Positions 27,501 to 42,500 of a stretch of DNA of 64,000 bases are shown here, in pieces (within the stretch, counting starts at the first letter, position 1; every line of letters begins with the position of its first letter). Origin of the DNA: Xestospongia bergquistia (Eukaryota > Porifera > Demospongiae > Haplosclerida > Petrosiidae); NCBI GenBank assembly GCA_963965975.1, contig OZ014416.1, positions 7,130,001 to 7,194,000 on the forward strand. The letters are read 5' to 3'. Under the pieces are notes generated by a model. It was not told where the DNA came from. It did no database searches and worked only from the letters and a program-made list of their open reading frames with translations. Position numbers and translations under genes: made by a program.

Positions 27501-30500
27501 ATGTTATTGTTGGTATATATTTTATAATTAATGCTATTATAATCAACAATAACTCTTGTGTACTTCCTCTAGGATCAGCAAACATCTCTACATTTAGCAT
27601 CAAAAGGGGGTTACTGTAATATCGTACATCTACTGTTAAACTCCTATGCAGATCCCAATATTTGTGGTAGCTGGGTCAGTGTATATTGTTTGTAGAGATT
27701 ACTACATGTTAGCAGTTTTAAATCAGTATTTAATAGATATAGAATGTTATGGATATGGCTGTTAGAAATTTTTACATCAACTTGTTGTTCAAATTTTTAT
27801 TAATAAAGGATTAAGAAAGATAGTCAGTGTCAGGTATTAGTAGGTGTGGCCTGTTATAATAGTAATAGATGTCATTTATATACTACTATTATAAATTAAT
27901 GTAAATTAATTAATATATCTATATGGTAGTTGTAGTTTGTTATTTTCATTACATGTACTTTATAGTAACAATAGGAAGGATAGAGCATACATTATGGATG
28001 TTGAATAATATTATGTCATCCATTGATATATGTTACTCACTAGATGTTAAACCTCCCTATATCCTGAATATATTAACATGTAATAGACATTGCTATTCTA
28101 ATAAACTTGTGGTCACATTGATAAGACACAGTTACCCCTTAATTCTGATGGACAAAGAGTAATGTCATGGAGCAATGTGCCTTATCTAAGGGTGTGATTA
28201 ACACATCTAAATTACCTATGGTTACTAATATAACTAGACCCCACCCCATAACAATTAAACTAGATGGCATACTTGACATATATTGCAATTGCTTGCCAAC
28301 AGCTTGTGATTATTGAAGAATAATCTTTTAGCCTATAAAAGGGCTAGCACTATATTGCATATCAGTGGGTGTGGCTTATAAAATTTAAATTTACTAAGTT
28401 GACATAGAATACATTAGATACACCCACTATCTGTTCTGTTATTAAAGAAAAATAATATAACAATAATCAATGAAGACAGGAAACTGTTTGTTAGTTATTA
28501 TACAAAATAATTTTATGATTACATTTAAAAAGGTCATTTTATTCTATATTAGTAGTGACAAACATATAACTTCAATAATATATTACAATGAAACATCCAT
28601 AGAACATTTTCTCAGTGATTATAATACTTAGAAATTTTATAATTATAAGTTTATTTAAAAAACAATATTTTCAAGAGAAGTCAGATGTACAAGATTTAAT
28701 GCTTTGAATGGTATTTTTGTCATGAAATATTCAAACCCTAATGAGCTATACTGTATATGTCATAACATTGTAATATAGTAATCATATAATGATAAAAACA
28801 CTAGGACATTGAAATAGTTTGTGTATAGATACTAACAATTGAAAACCAAATTATGATACTCAAAGTCACAGTACATAATAAGAATCCACAGTTCAATATA
28901 TAATTTGACTTCTATGATATGAACTTACTATATCTAGATACCTCAATAAACAATCTTGTTGTATTTCTGTAATAGACGACTAATTCTGATATTGACAAAG
29001 TCACTACTTCATCTGTGTACACATATTTTTATACTGTTACTAACTCTATTGTATGAAGTTCAACATTGTTGTGATATCTTCACTATATACTGTAACTGAT
29101 TACTGGACTTAGTTATATTCTCTTACTGTAGTATTTTAATAATTATAGTAGTCATATTGTCATTTATAATCTTTGTTGTCTTATTATTAGAATCAGAATA
29201 CAGCTTTACATCATGCTTCAATTAATGGTCATACTGAGACAGTCCAATTTCTACTACAGTCAAATGCAGATCCTAATATTTATAACAAGGTCAGTGTGTA
29301 TTGTGTATAATTTATATTTCATTTATTATCTCTACTATATGTACATATATGTCGTACTACCTGTCTATTAGGATAGGATATAGATTGAAGCCAATGTAAT
29401 GAGTATAATTAAGTAATTAATTTTCAATGAAATTTGTATGGATAGGACAAAGTAGCTCTCATTTGTTGTTTGATATATAACAATTACTAACATAACTGGA
29501 AAATGTAATAAACCTAAAATCTAAAATAATAATATATTATTATTAATGTGTTATTACATAAAATAAACATTATCAGTTCTAAGATTGTTTGGATCATGTG
29601 TGTATGTATATATATTTCTATATATGTCCACTTTAACAAGTTTAATCTATTGCTATTATTAAAGAATTTATTTCATTTTATAGTGGGGACATAGTCCACT
29701 TCATATAGCATACTGGTATAAAATTGATAGCATTGTTAAGATCTTATGTTCTTTTGGAGGAGATATGGACCAAGTTAGAAATGTAAGTGATAAATATAAT
29801 AATATATTTACTGTATATGATGACATGGACATAGTGATCTTAGATGTTATGATATATTCTAAACATGACCTAATTAAATGTTGGTACATGTCACAGTTAT
29901 AATATATAATTTATTTTAACAGGATGACTTACTTTTGACTTCAGCTAAAAATGGTGATATACATAATGTAAATATAGCACTTACATCAGGTGCTAATATC
30001 AATGTTCATCATGGTGGTTATATGAAAGTTAGTATACTTATTATAGTATATGTATTGTTAGTAGTACCTGTGGTCTGTTAGTACATACTTTAAAGTACTA
30101 CTATAAAGGTGAGCTGAAAATGGTAATATAGGAAATGTAACTCAAGCCATTACATCAGGTGCTAATGTCAATGTTCATCATGGTCATTATAATAACGTTA
30201 GTACACTAATTGAATAATAAATTATTATTGTTTGTTAGTGTTTACTTTTTAAAGTAATATATTTTATAAAAAGGAGATTATTTACAGGCACTTAAGAGAT
30301 GTAGCCCCACCCACTGTTGTAGACATTGTTTTCATTTTTTCATCTAGAAAACAGTTTAATATCTTTTTTCTTATTTCCATAATACTTCTCTATTATTTTA
30401 CTTTATTGACATTGTCATACAATGTTAATGAACAAGGCATTTTTTATCTCAGACCTTTAATTTATATGACTATTTTGACATTTTGACAAACGTCCTACTA

Positions 30501-33500
30501 ACCTTGTACTATTAATACAACTTTTTGCCAAATTTAAGTTTATCAAAAGACTGATATTTTATTTAAAATCTAATAGATTGTTATTTATTAATATAATCTT
30601 GTCTTTGGTAAATGATATTCATGGTCAGTGAATGTCAGCCAACAAATGACATGAACATTTCTATTATTAAATTCTATGGACCTAACATTTGAATTCTATT
30701 TAGTTTATAGACTAACAATATAGCAGGTAATCCTTAAAACAATCCTGGTATTTACAGAGGTATCATTAGATTTGTAAAACTGGTACAAACTTGATGTTAT
30801 CTTGTTATTACTAAGAGGTGTTATTAGAAAATGTAAAAGTAGACATATTTTAAACTACTAAAAGATGTATATAAGATGTATAGAGCAGTATGAAGGTAAA
30901 TAAGATGAAAGACAAAGTTAGAACCTAAGTATATAGAAATTTAATTATAAATGATAAAGTTTAGTTTATCTTGAACATACTAAAGATAGAGATCAAAGTC
31001 ACATTTGTTATTAAATCTATCATATGACTGTGTGAGGAAAACCCTACATATCAACATATTAGTTTAACATTAATTATCTATTGTGTATTCATGTCATGTG
31101 CAATGATATATTGTATGGAAATCAAAACAAGGAAGTTTGTAGGAATTACATAACCAAATTTATATCTTATTTAAAAGACTTTACATAATAATAAACAAAC
31201 AAGTCCTGTATATCATGTAGTTAGTAATAATGGTAGCCGTGATCCAAAAATAAATTATTACTCATGTTTTTCAGAGCAGATGTTACAATTGTTATACTAA
31301 TACTTGCATTAATGTAATATTGTCAGTTGTTTCTTATCAATAAACTTAAGTAAATTATAAATTAATAAATATATCTGCAGTAGCTGTAGTTGTTATTTTT
31401 TTCACTAGCATACTTTACATACTAGACAGTTATGTTTTGGACTGTGTTTGTATACAATGTCAATGTCTATTTTTATACATTATTTTATAGATATATTTGA
31501 ATATTGAAAGTGGTGAATGAAATTTAACTGCACATAACAAATGAATTTAATTTACTCTTTCCATCAACACAATTATTCAACCTGAGCATGTCTACTTGAA
31601 TATCAAGTGTTAAGTAATTTAACCTGAAGAGAGAAAATGTTTCTTTAAATGTAGCCTCTTCAACTATTAATTATAAGACTTCTCTATTATTCTACGATAA
31701 CTACTTGAAACTTCCAGCTTTCAATAATAGAGAAAACAACTGCAATACCAATACATCCAAAAGCATCTTAAGATAATTTTTATAATGTTTAATTTTAATA
31801 TGTGATTCATTTTATTATTGGTATATATTTTATAATTAATTCTATTCTAATCAACAATAAATACTTGTGTACTTCCTCTAGGATCGGCAAACATCTCTAC
31901 ATTTAGCATCAGAAGAGGGTCACAGTGATATCGTACTGCTATTGTTAAACTCTAAATGCAGATCCCAATATTTGTGATGAGGTCAGTGTATATTGTTTGT
32001 AGAGATTACTACATGTTACTAGTAGATTTAAATCAGTATTTAATAGATACAGAATGTTATGGGTGTGGCTGTTATAAATTTCTATATTGACTTGTTGTTC
32101 AAATTTTTGTTAGTAAAGGATTAAGAAAGATAGTCAGTGTCAGGTATTAGTAGGTGTGGCCTGTTATAATAGTAGTACCTATATTTCTATATACTACTAT
32201 TATAAATTAATATTTTTTTATAAATTAATTAATATATCTGTGTTATTTTCATTACATGTACTTCATAGTAACAATAGGAAGGATAGAGCATACATTATAG
32301 ATGTTGAATAATATTATGTCATCCAGTGATATATGTTACTCACTAGATGTTAAACCTCCCTATATCTTGCACTGGCTTAGACATAGGGAGGTCAGGGAGG
32401 GCTTGAGCCCCCCCTAATTTAAGACTGGGGGGCATAGCCCCCTTAATTTGAACGATTCAGCAATTTCAAAAAACCATTATCAAAAAAAGAATAGTGTCAA
32501 AAAATTTATCACCTGACATTGTAAATGATGTACATGTATTTGTAGGTGATTGATCATGTATATGTGACCTGATTTATAAAAAGGGACCACTTCTGTCACA
32601 ACATTTGTGACCTGATTTGTGAAAAAAACAGTTAATTAAAACATAACAATAAACAGTTTTGCATGTATGTAGAATAGTTATGCTTATGTACCAACTGTAT
32701 GTATACAAAACTGAGATGTTTGAGATGTTTTAACAGTAGTTTGTTCAAAAGTCAGGTCACAAATGTTTTGACAGAAGTGGTCCCTTTTTGCAAATCAGGT
32801 CACATATGCATAATATTGAATAATTAATACCAGCTATACACAACTTCAATCGTTTGTTCTTAACAGTGACTCAAAGCCACTTAAACAATTATTTACTTTT
32901 GCATATACACAACAACGACACCGATAATCTCAATTTACTTTCAATAGCCAAGGAGTTTGTAAAGAGAAATGATGAAAGGATGAAGCATTTTGGACAATTT
33001 TAAAACTGTTTACTGATTGTTATACTGTTATTGATTCAAGTTATTCGTACTTAATTTATTGTAATTTTTTTGGCATGACAGTAAAAATATCAGGTTACAT
33101 TTGAGCCCTTCCAAATTTTTTATGGTGTCTAAGCCAGTGGCTTTTATAATGTTTAATTTTAATATGTAATCCATGTTATTGTTGGTATATATTTTATAAT
33201 TAATGCTATTATAATCAACAATAACTCTTGTGTACTTCCTCTAGGATCAGCAAACATCTCTACATTTAGCATCAAAAGGGGGTTACTGTAATATCGTACA
33301 TCTACTGTTAAACTCCTATGCAGATCCCAATATTTGTGGTAGCTGGGTCAGTGTATATTGTTTGTAGAGATTACTACATGTTAGCAGTTTTAAATCAGTA
33401 TTTAATAGATATAGAATGTTATGGATATGGCTGTTAGAAATTTTTACATCAACTTGTTGTTCAAATTTTTATTAATAAAGGATTAAGAAAGATAGTCAGT

Positions 33501-36500
33501 GTCAGGTATTAGTAGGTGTGGCCTGTTATAATAGTAATAGATGTCATTTATATACTACTATTATAAATTAATGTAAATTAATTAATATATCTATATGGTA
33601 GTTGTAGTTTGTTATTTTCATTACATGTACTTTATAGTAACAATAGGAAGGATAGAGCATACATTATGGATGTTGAATAATATTATGTCATCCATTGATA
33701 TATGTTACTCACTAGATGTTAAACCTCCCTATATCCTGAATATATTAACATGTAATAGACATTGCTATTCTAATAAACTTGTGGTCACATTGATAAGACA
33801 CAGTTACCCCTTAATTCTGATGGACAAAGAGTAATGTCATGGAGCAATGTGCCTTATCTAAGGGTGTGATTAACACATCTAAATTACCTATGGTTACTAA
33901 TATAACTAGACCCCACCCCATAACAATTAAACTAGATGGCATACTTGACATATATTGCAATTGCTTGCCAACAGCTTGTGATTATTGAAGAATAATCTTT
34001 TTGCCTATAAAAGGGCTAGCACTATATTGCATATCAGTGGGTGTGGCTTATAAAATTTAAATTTACTAAGTTGACATAGAATACATTAGATACACCCACT
34101 ATCTGTTCTGTTATTAAAGAAAAATAATATAACAATAATCAATGAAGACAGGAAACTGTTTGTTAGTTATTATACAAAATAATTTTATGATTACATTTAA
34201 AAAGGTCATTTTATTCTATATTAGTAGTGACAAACATATAACTTCAATAATATATTACAATGAAACATCCATAGAACATTTTCTCAGTGATTATAATACT
34301 TAGAAATTTTATAATTATAAGTTTATTTAAAAAACAATATTTTCAAGAGAAGTCAGATGTACAAGATTTAATGCTTTGAATGGTATTTTTGTCATGAAAT
34401 ATTCAAACCCTAATGAGCTATACTGTATATGTCATAACATTGTAATATAGTAATCATATAATGATAAAAACACTAGGACATTGAAATAGTTTGTGTATAG
34501 ATACTAACAATTGAAAACCAAATTATGATACTCAAAGTCACAGTACATAATAAGAATCCACAGTTCAATATATAATTTGACTTCTATGATATGAACTTAC
34601 TATATCTAGATACCTCAATAAACAATCTTGTTGTATTTCTGTAATAGACGACTAATTCTGATATTGACAAAGTCACTACTTCATCTGTGTACACATATTT
34701 TTATACTGTTACTAACTCTATTGTATGAAGTTCAACATTGTTGTGATATCTTCACTATATACTGTAACTGATTACTGGACTTAGTTATATTCTCTTACTG
34801 TAGTATTTTAATAATTATAGTAGTCATATTGTCATTTATAATCTTTGTTGTCTTATTATTAGAATCAGAATACAGCTTTACATCATGCTTCAATTAATGG
34901 TCATACTGAGACAGTCCAATTTCTACTACAGTCAAATGCAGATCCTAATATTTATAACAAGGTCAGTGTGTATTGTGTATAATTTATATTTCATTTATTA
35001 TCTCTACTATATGTACATATATGTCGTACTACCTGTCTATTAGGATAGGATATAGATTGAAGCCAATGTAATGAGTATAATTAAGTAATAAATTTTCAAT
35101 GAAATTTGTATGGATAGGACAAAGTAGCTCTCATTTGTTGTTTGATATATAACAATTACTAACATAACTGGAAAATGTAATAAACCTAAAATCTAAAATA
35201 ATAATATATTATTATTAATGTGTTATTACATAAAATAAACATTATAAGTTCTAAGATTGTTTGGATGATGTGTGTATGTATATATATTTCTATATATGTC
35301 CACTTTAACAAGTTTAATCTATTGCTATTATTAAAGAATTTATTTCATTTTATAGTGGGGACATAGTCCACTTCATATAGCATACTGGTATAAAATTGAT
35401 AGCATTGTTAAGATCTTATGTTCTTTTGGAGGAGATATGGACCAAGTTAGAAATGTAAGTGATAAATATAATAATATATTTACTGTATATGATGACATGG
35501 ACATAGTGATCTTAGATGTTATGATATATTCTAAACATGACCTAATTAAATGTTGGTACATGTCACAGTTATAATATATAATTTATTTTAACAGGATGAC
35601 TTACTTTTGACTTCAGCTAAAAATGGTGATATACATAATGTAAATGTAGCACTTACATCAGGTGCTAATATCAATGTTCATCATGGTGGTTATATGAAAG
35701 TTAGTATACTTATTATAGTATATGTATTGTTAGTAGTACCTGTGGTCTGTTAGTACATACTTTAAAGTACTACTATAAAGGTGAGCTGAAAATGGTAATA
35801 TAGGAAATGTAACTCAAGCCATTACATCAGGTGCTAATGTCAATGTTCATCATGGTCATTATAATAACGTTAGTACACTAATTGAATAATAAATTATTAT
35901 TGTTTGTTAGTGTTTACTTTTTAAAGTAATATATTTTATAAAAAGGAGATTATTTACAGGCACTTAAGAGATGTAGCCCCACCCACTGTTGTAGACATTG
36001 TTTTCATTCTTTCATCTAGAAAACAGTTTAATATCTTTTTTCTTATTTCCATAATACTTCTCTATTATTTTACTTTATTGACATTGTCATACAATGTTAA
36101 TGAACAAGGCATTTTTTATCTCAGACCTTTAATTTATATGACTATTTTGACATTTTGACAAACGTCCTACTAACCTTGTACTATTAATACAACTTTTTGC
36201 CAAATTTAAGTTTATCAAAAGACTGATATTTTATTTAAAATCTAATAGATTGTTATTTATTAATATAATCTTGTCTTTGGTAAATGATATTCATGGTCAG
36301 TGAATGTCAGCCAACAAATGACATGAACATTTCTATTATTAAATTCTATGGACCTAACATTTGAATTCTATTTAGTTTATAGACTAACAATATAGCAGGT
36401 AATCCTTAAAACAATCCTGGTATTTACAGAGGTATCATTAGATTTGTAAAACTGGTACAAACTTGATGTTATCTTGTTATTACTAAGAGGTGTTATTAGA

Positions 36501-39500
36501 AAATGTAAAAGTAGACATATTTTAAACTACTAAAAGATGTATATAAGATGTATAGAGCAGTATGAAGGTAAATAAGATGAAAGACAAAGTTAGAACCTAA
36601 GTATATAGAAATTTAATTATAAATGATAAAGTTTAGTTTATCTTGAACATACTAAAGATAGAGATCAAAGTCACATTTGTTATTAAATCTATCATATGAC
36701 TGTGTGAGGAAAACCCTACATATCAACATATTAGTTTAACATTAATTATCTATTGTGTATTCATGTCATGTGCAATGATATATTGTATGGAAATCAAAAC
36801 AAGGAAGTTTGTAGGAATTACATAACCAAATTTATATCTTATTTAAAAGACTTTACATAATAATAAACAAACAAGTCCTGTATATCATGTAGTTAGTAAT
36901 AATGGTAGCCGTGATCCAAAAATAAATTATTACTCATGTTTTTCAGAGCAGATGTTACTATTGTTATACTAATACTTGCATTAATGTAATATTGTCAGTT
37001 GTTTCTTATCAATAAGCTTAAGTAAATTATAAATTAATAAATATATCTGCAGTAGCTGTAGTTGTTATTTTTTTCACTAGCATACTTTACATACTAGACA
37101 GTTATGTTTTGGACTGTGTTTGTATACAATGTCAATGTCTATTTTTATACATTATTTTATAGATATATTTGAATATTGAAAGTGGTGAATGAAATTTAAC
37201 TGCACATAACAAATGAATTTAATTTACTCTTTCCATCAACACAATTATTCAACCTGAGCATGTCTACTTGAATACCAAGTGTTAAGTAATTTAACCTGAA
37301 GACAGAAAATGTTTCTTTAAATGTAGTCTCTTCAACTATTAATTATAAGACATCTCTATTATTCTATGATAACTACTTTCAATAATAGAGAAAACAAATG
37401 AATTTAATGTACTCTTTCCATCAATACAATTATTCAACCTGAGCATGTCTACTTGAAGACCAAGTTTTAAGTAATTTAACCTGAAGAGAGAAAATGTTTT
37501 TTAAAATGTAGCCTCTTCAACTATTAATTATAAGACTTCTCTATTATTCTACGATAACTACTTGAAACTTCCAGCTTTCAATAATAGAGAAAACAACTGC
37601 AATACCAATACATCCAAAAGCATCTTAAGATAATTAAAATGTTTAATTTTAATTTGTGGTCCATTTTATTATTGGTATATATTCTATAATTAATGCTATT
37701 ATAATCAACACTAAACTCTTGTGTACTTCCTCTAGAATCAGCAAACATCTCTACATTTAGCATCAAAAGGGGGTTACTGTGATATCGTACAGCTACTGTT
37801 AAAGTCCAATGCAGATCCCAATATTTGTAATGAGGTCAGTGTATATTGTTTGTAGAGATTACTACATGTTAGTAGATTTAAATCAGTATTTAATAGATAT
37901 AGAATGTTATGGGTGTGGCTGTTAGAAATTTGTACATTGACTTGTTGTTCAAATTTTTGTTTGTAAAGGATTAACAAAGATAGTCAGTGTCAGGTATTAG
38001 TAGATGTGTCCTGTTATAATAGTAGTAGATATCATCTTGATATTCACAGAGGTCCCACTAGTATGATGTGCATTTGTGTCAAACTGTTCTTATGAATAGA
38101 AGTTATATCATCAACAATATACTATACTTTTATAATGTTTCTAGACTTGCACCAGAAAACTTAAAGCCTAAACCCTTGAGTGTATGAAGAACAGCCAGTA
38201 GTGAGCCATACTTCTCTATTATTGTATGATAACTACTTGAAATTTCCAGCTTTCAATAATAGAGAAAACAACTGCAATACCAATACATCCAAAAACATCT
38301 TAAGACAATTTTTTTAATGTTTAATTTTAATATGTGATCCATGTTATTGTTGGTATATATTTTATAATTAATGCTATTATAATCAACAATAACTCTTGTG
38401 TACTTCCTCTAGGATCAGCAAACATCTCTACATTTAGCATCAAAAGGGGGTTACTGTAATATCGTACATCTACTGTTAAACTCCTATGCAGATCCCAATA
38501 TTTGTGGTAGCTGGGTCAGTGTATATTGTTTGTAGAGATTACTACATGTTAGCAGTTTTAAATCAGTATTTAATAGATATAGAATGTTATGGATATGGCT
38601 GTTAGAAATTTTTACATCAACTTGTTGTTCAAATTTTTATTAATAAAGGATTAAGAAAGATAGTCAGTGTCAGGTATTAGTAGGTGTGGCCTGTTATAAT
38701 AGTAATAGATGTCATTTATATACTACTATTATAAATTAATGTAAATTAATTAATATATCTATATGGTAGTTGTAGTTTGTTATTTTCATTACATGTACTT
38801 CAATAGTGACAATAGGAAGGATAGAGCATACATTGTGGATGTTGAATAATATTATGTCATCCATTGATATATGTTACTCACTAGATGTTAAACCTCCCTA
38901 TATCCTGAATATATTAACATGTAATAGACATTGCTATTCTAATAAACTTGTGGTCACATTGATAAGACACAGTTACCCCTTAATTCTGATGGACAAAGAG
39001 TAATGTCATGAAGAAATGTGCCTTATCTGGGGGTGTGATTAACACATCTAAATTACCTATGGTTACTAATATAACTAGACCCCTCCCCATAACAATTAAA
39101 CTAGATGGCATAGTTGGCATATATTGTAATTGCTTGCCAACAGCTTGAGATTATTGAAGAATAATCTCTTTGCCTATAAAAAGGCTAGCACTATATTGCA
39201 TACCACTGGGTGTGGCTTATAAAATTTAAATATACCATAGATAGTATAGACTATGTAACTGGGATTGGAAACGCCCATGCACTTCCAGTACACTCCTTGT
39301 CCATCTCTGCCTGACGAGCTTAAACAGCATATGAAATATAGCTTGCAGTGCTCCTGTTTCTTCTGAAACAAGCATGTAGTATTTAGGAATTTTTACTTTA
39401 ATTAAGTGTTACACTATAATAAATACTTATTTGAAGTAATTATTATTTATATGACAATTAATTTTACTGATAATATTAGGTCACAGTTACAGTATAAGAC

Positions 39501-42500
39501 AAAAGTCTTTTTGCTAGTATAATACTACAAGGAGCTCTTTCAGATGTAGGTTTTAAAATTGGTATACCAGTTGCTACACAAGTGTTAGAGAGTACAGACC
39601 TCCTGTTTAAATTAATTGATCTGTGCTTTCTATAGTACAGTCTCTTACCACCTTAAAGGAAATTAATTATTAATAATTATTTAGTACTAAATATGTACAC
39701 GTATTTTGTATCTTACATAATTATGACAGGAGATTGCCAAAGCAAGTAATAACAACTTAATAATAATAGTAATAGCTTAAAAAATCTGGTGGGACATGAG
39801 CAATGTAAGAAATGATTAATAAAACCTTATGTTCAACTTGTACATGCACTTATGTCATAAATAAAGTACTTTGAGTAACAGAACTAAGAATTTCATTCAA
39901 ACTGTTGGACATCATTTCTGTTTTAATGCACAATGAATATAATTAATAAGCAGTTTATAGGCTTCCTACCACCTTAATAACGCTAAAACAACCACATGTA
40001 GACAATATCACAATGTAAAAATTACTAAAGTCATCAGCAAAAATAAACAGGTCAGGTCAGCATTGAATTATATAATATAGTAGACCATAGACACTAAGAT
40101 TGGTTACTAATCTAAAAGAGTCGATTATCTGTCATTACAAGCAAATTAACTGACTACTTGACCTTTAATATAGTCAGTGTTAATGTTAAGGTCCAAAACC
40201 CTTGAAGGCAAAAACAAGAAATATGGGCCCTATTAGACACAAAGATTGTATGAGTATTTCATCACTTGTTACATATCTTTGGTGATTTGAGTCCTTTTTG
40301 TTATTTAGTTGTAAAAATATTCATACTACTACAGAAAACTAACATAATATTTGCTTTGTCTCATCAAAATTAATGTTTTGTCTATACCAAAAAATGATGC
40401 TGTGTTTAACTGAGTTTTGACAAGAATACCTTCTTTGTTGTCCATTTCAATTGCTACTGTAAATTCAGAAATGTTTGTTAGTAAATTTTGTACACAATAG
40501 CATATACAAAATTTAACTTATAAATATCCTTTGTAGCTATTAGTAACAATATTTATGGACATTATGACATCATGAGTTTTACCAAGGCTAAATGGTGTGG
40601 TCTTTATATATGAGCGTGGTGTTTATAGCATGTGTATTTTACTACTTTATTTGTTTAATGTTGAATTGAGTCTTTTGATGTCCTAGCTTGTTTAGTGACT
40701 CAATATAAATGCCATAATATGATGTAATGGGATAAGGTATAGCTAATAAAGGGAGTTTGTTAGTGATATGTAATTAGCTACTGTTTATAGTATATATTAA
40801 GTATGCTGTATATGTGGTGTGGTCATAATCATTGTTCAAATTTGAGATGGTAATACAATAACTATAGTTAAACACATTATGCAGCAAGTAAGGATCATGT
40901 TGATGCTCTAGAGTTATTATTTGAAGTGGGACAAGTTGATATAAATGCTACAGACAGAGTAAGACATATTGTAGTTACTTATGAAATATTTCCTTTGAAG
41001 TATGGTCAAAATTGATATCAACTTTTCTCATGCCCAGACTGCCTATTACTTCAAAAATTATGAGAACATATTTTGACAAAAAATATTCAAATAATCCAAA
41101 ATTTTTCACTGTTGAGAAAGTACTAAACCCAAATTAATGACAAAAGATCTACTAAAGGAACAGTATAGCTGTTCACAGTACAATTGGTAAATGAGAAAAG
41201 AGATAATTTTTTCAAATTCCTCATTCGTGTCCTTTTAATATTATTGATATTACTTTGAGAATATGAAGTGTATTTGCTTTCATGATCTTAGATTTCTTTA
41301 TTGTTTTTTTTCCTGTAACATGTCAAACATAGTCCCACATTACTCATCTAAAATATTTATACATACCTTTACACTATCAACACTTCTTCGACTAATAGCA
41401 ACCAAAAAAGAGTCAGGCAACAAATTATTTGCACAGGGAATAATTTGTAAAGCCTTCCATTACAATCTTAGTGCTAGCATAGAGTCTCTGAAATGTCTTA
41501 CCTCATGTAATATGTCCCATAGGCCATGATTGATACCAGCAACCTGTAGTCCATTTATTGATGTTGCTACATATATTAGGTATATAGGCAGAGCTGTAAG
41601 TATGCTTCGACATATCATTGCAATAAATTGTTTTCATTTCACCAGAAAAGTGGAATTGCCTTCAAGAATGAGGTCAACCATTTGCGCATAGCAGTAGATC
41701 ATACATTAAATGATTAAAAGTGAATTCTTTATATATTTCACAAATAACAAACTACATCACTGCTATTTGGACATGTTACATACATGTGGCAAATCAAAAA
41801 TATTACATTTCTTATGGTCTTTTAAACATAACACTTAAATCAAAAAATAGGCGTATAGGAAGTAAGCACAGACTAATATCTGAACGTATTGGTTTCAAAT
41901 TCTAGGATTTTGTCCTTGTTTCTATGTATATAACTACACTGATATATCTATCACTATATTGCATATCACTGGGTGTGGCTTATAAAATTCATATATACTA
42001 AGTTGACATAGAATACATTAGATACACCCACTATCTGTTCTGTTATTAAAGAAAAATAATATAACAATAATCAATGAAGACAGGAAACTGTTTGTTAGTT
42101 ATTATACAAAATAATTTTATGATTACATTTAAAAAGGTCATTTTATTTTATATTAGTAGTGACAAACATATAACTTCCATAATATATTACAATGAAACAT
42201 CCATAGAACATTTTCTCAGTAATTATAATACTTAGAAACCCTATACCTTTTTAATGTAGTCCTAAAGTCAAGTTTGAATATTTATATCATGTTAATAGAA
42301 TTATTATAAGTGTGATAAGATTGTGAGATAAATGATCTAGTTTATTATTAATGACAATGTTTATAATAATTGAGAGTCATTTAATATCTTACTTTCTGTC
42401 TCTCTGTCATTGGTCAGTTTTGACATAACAATACAATAGTTATGATTATCTGTATTGATGACTGTTATATTGACTATATAGTTTATTGTATGATAGTTCC

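Larger units (their letters stand above)
26040..37383. repeat. Tandem 5.67-kb segmental duplication
   Basis: Unit 1 is about 26040-31711 and unit 2 about 31712-37383; edges are approximate because they fall in D-type intron repeats. The offset is 5,672 nt across exons, introns and the transposon, with only scattered base changes. Each unit carries D, D(CGSW), A, B, C, a truncated C and the transposon. Copy 2 has a frameshift in its first D exon. Assembly error must be excluded for such a young repeat. Confidence 0.8.

Noticed and set aside
29701-29889. 62-codon minus-strand frame, repeated at 35373
   Set aside because: Overlaps the B exon and intron antisense; no splice signals and explained by duplication.
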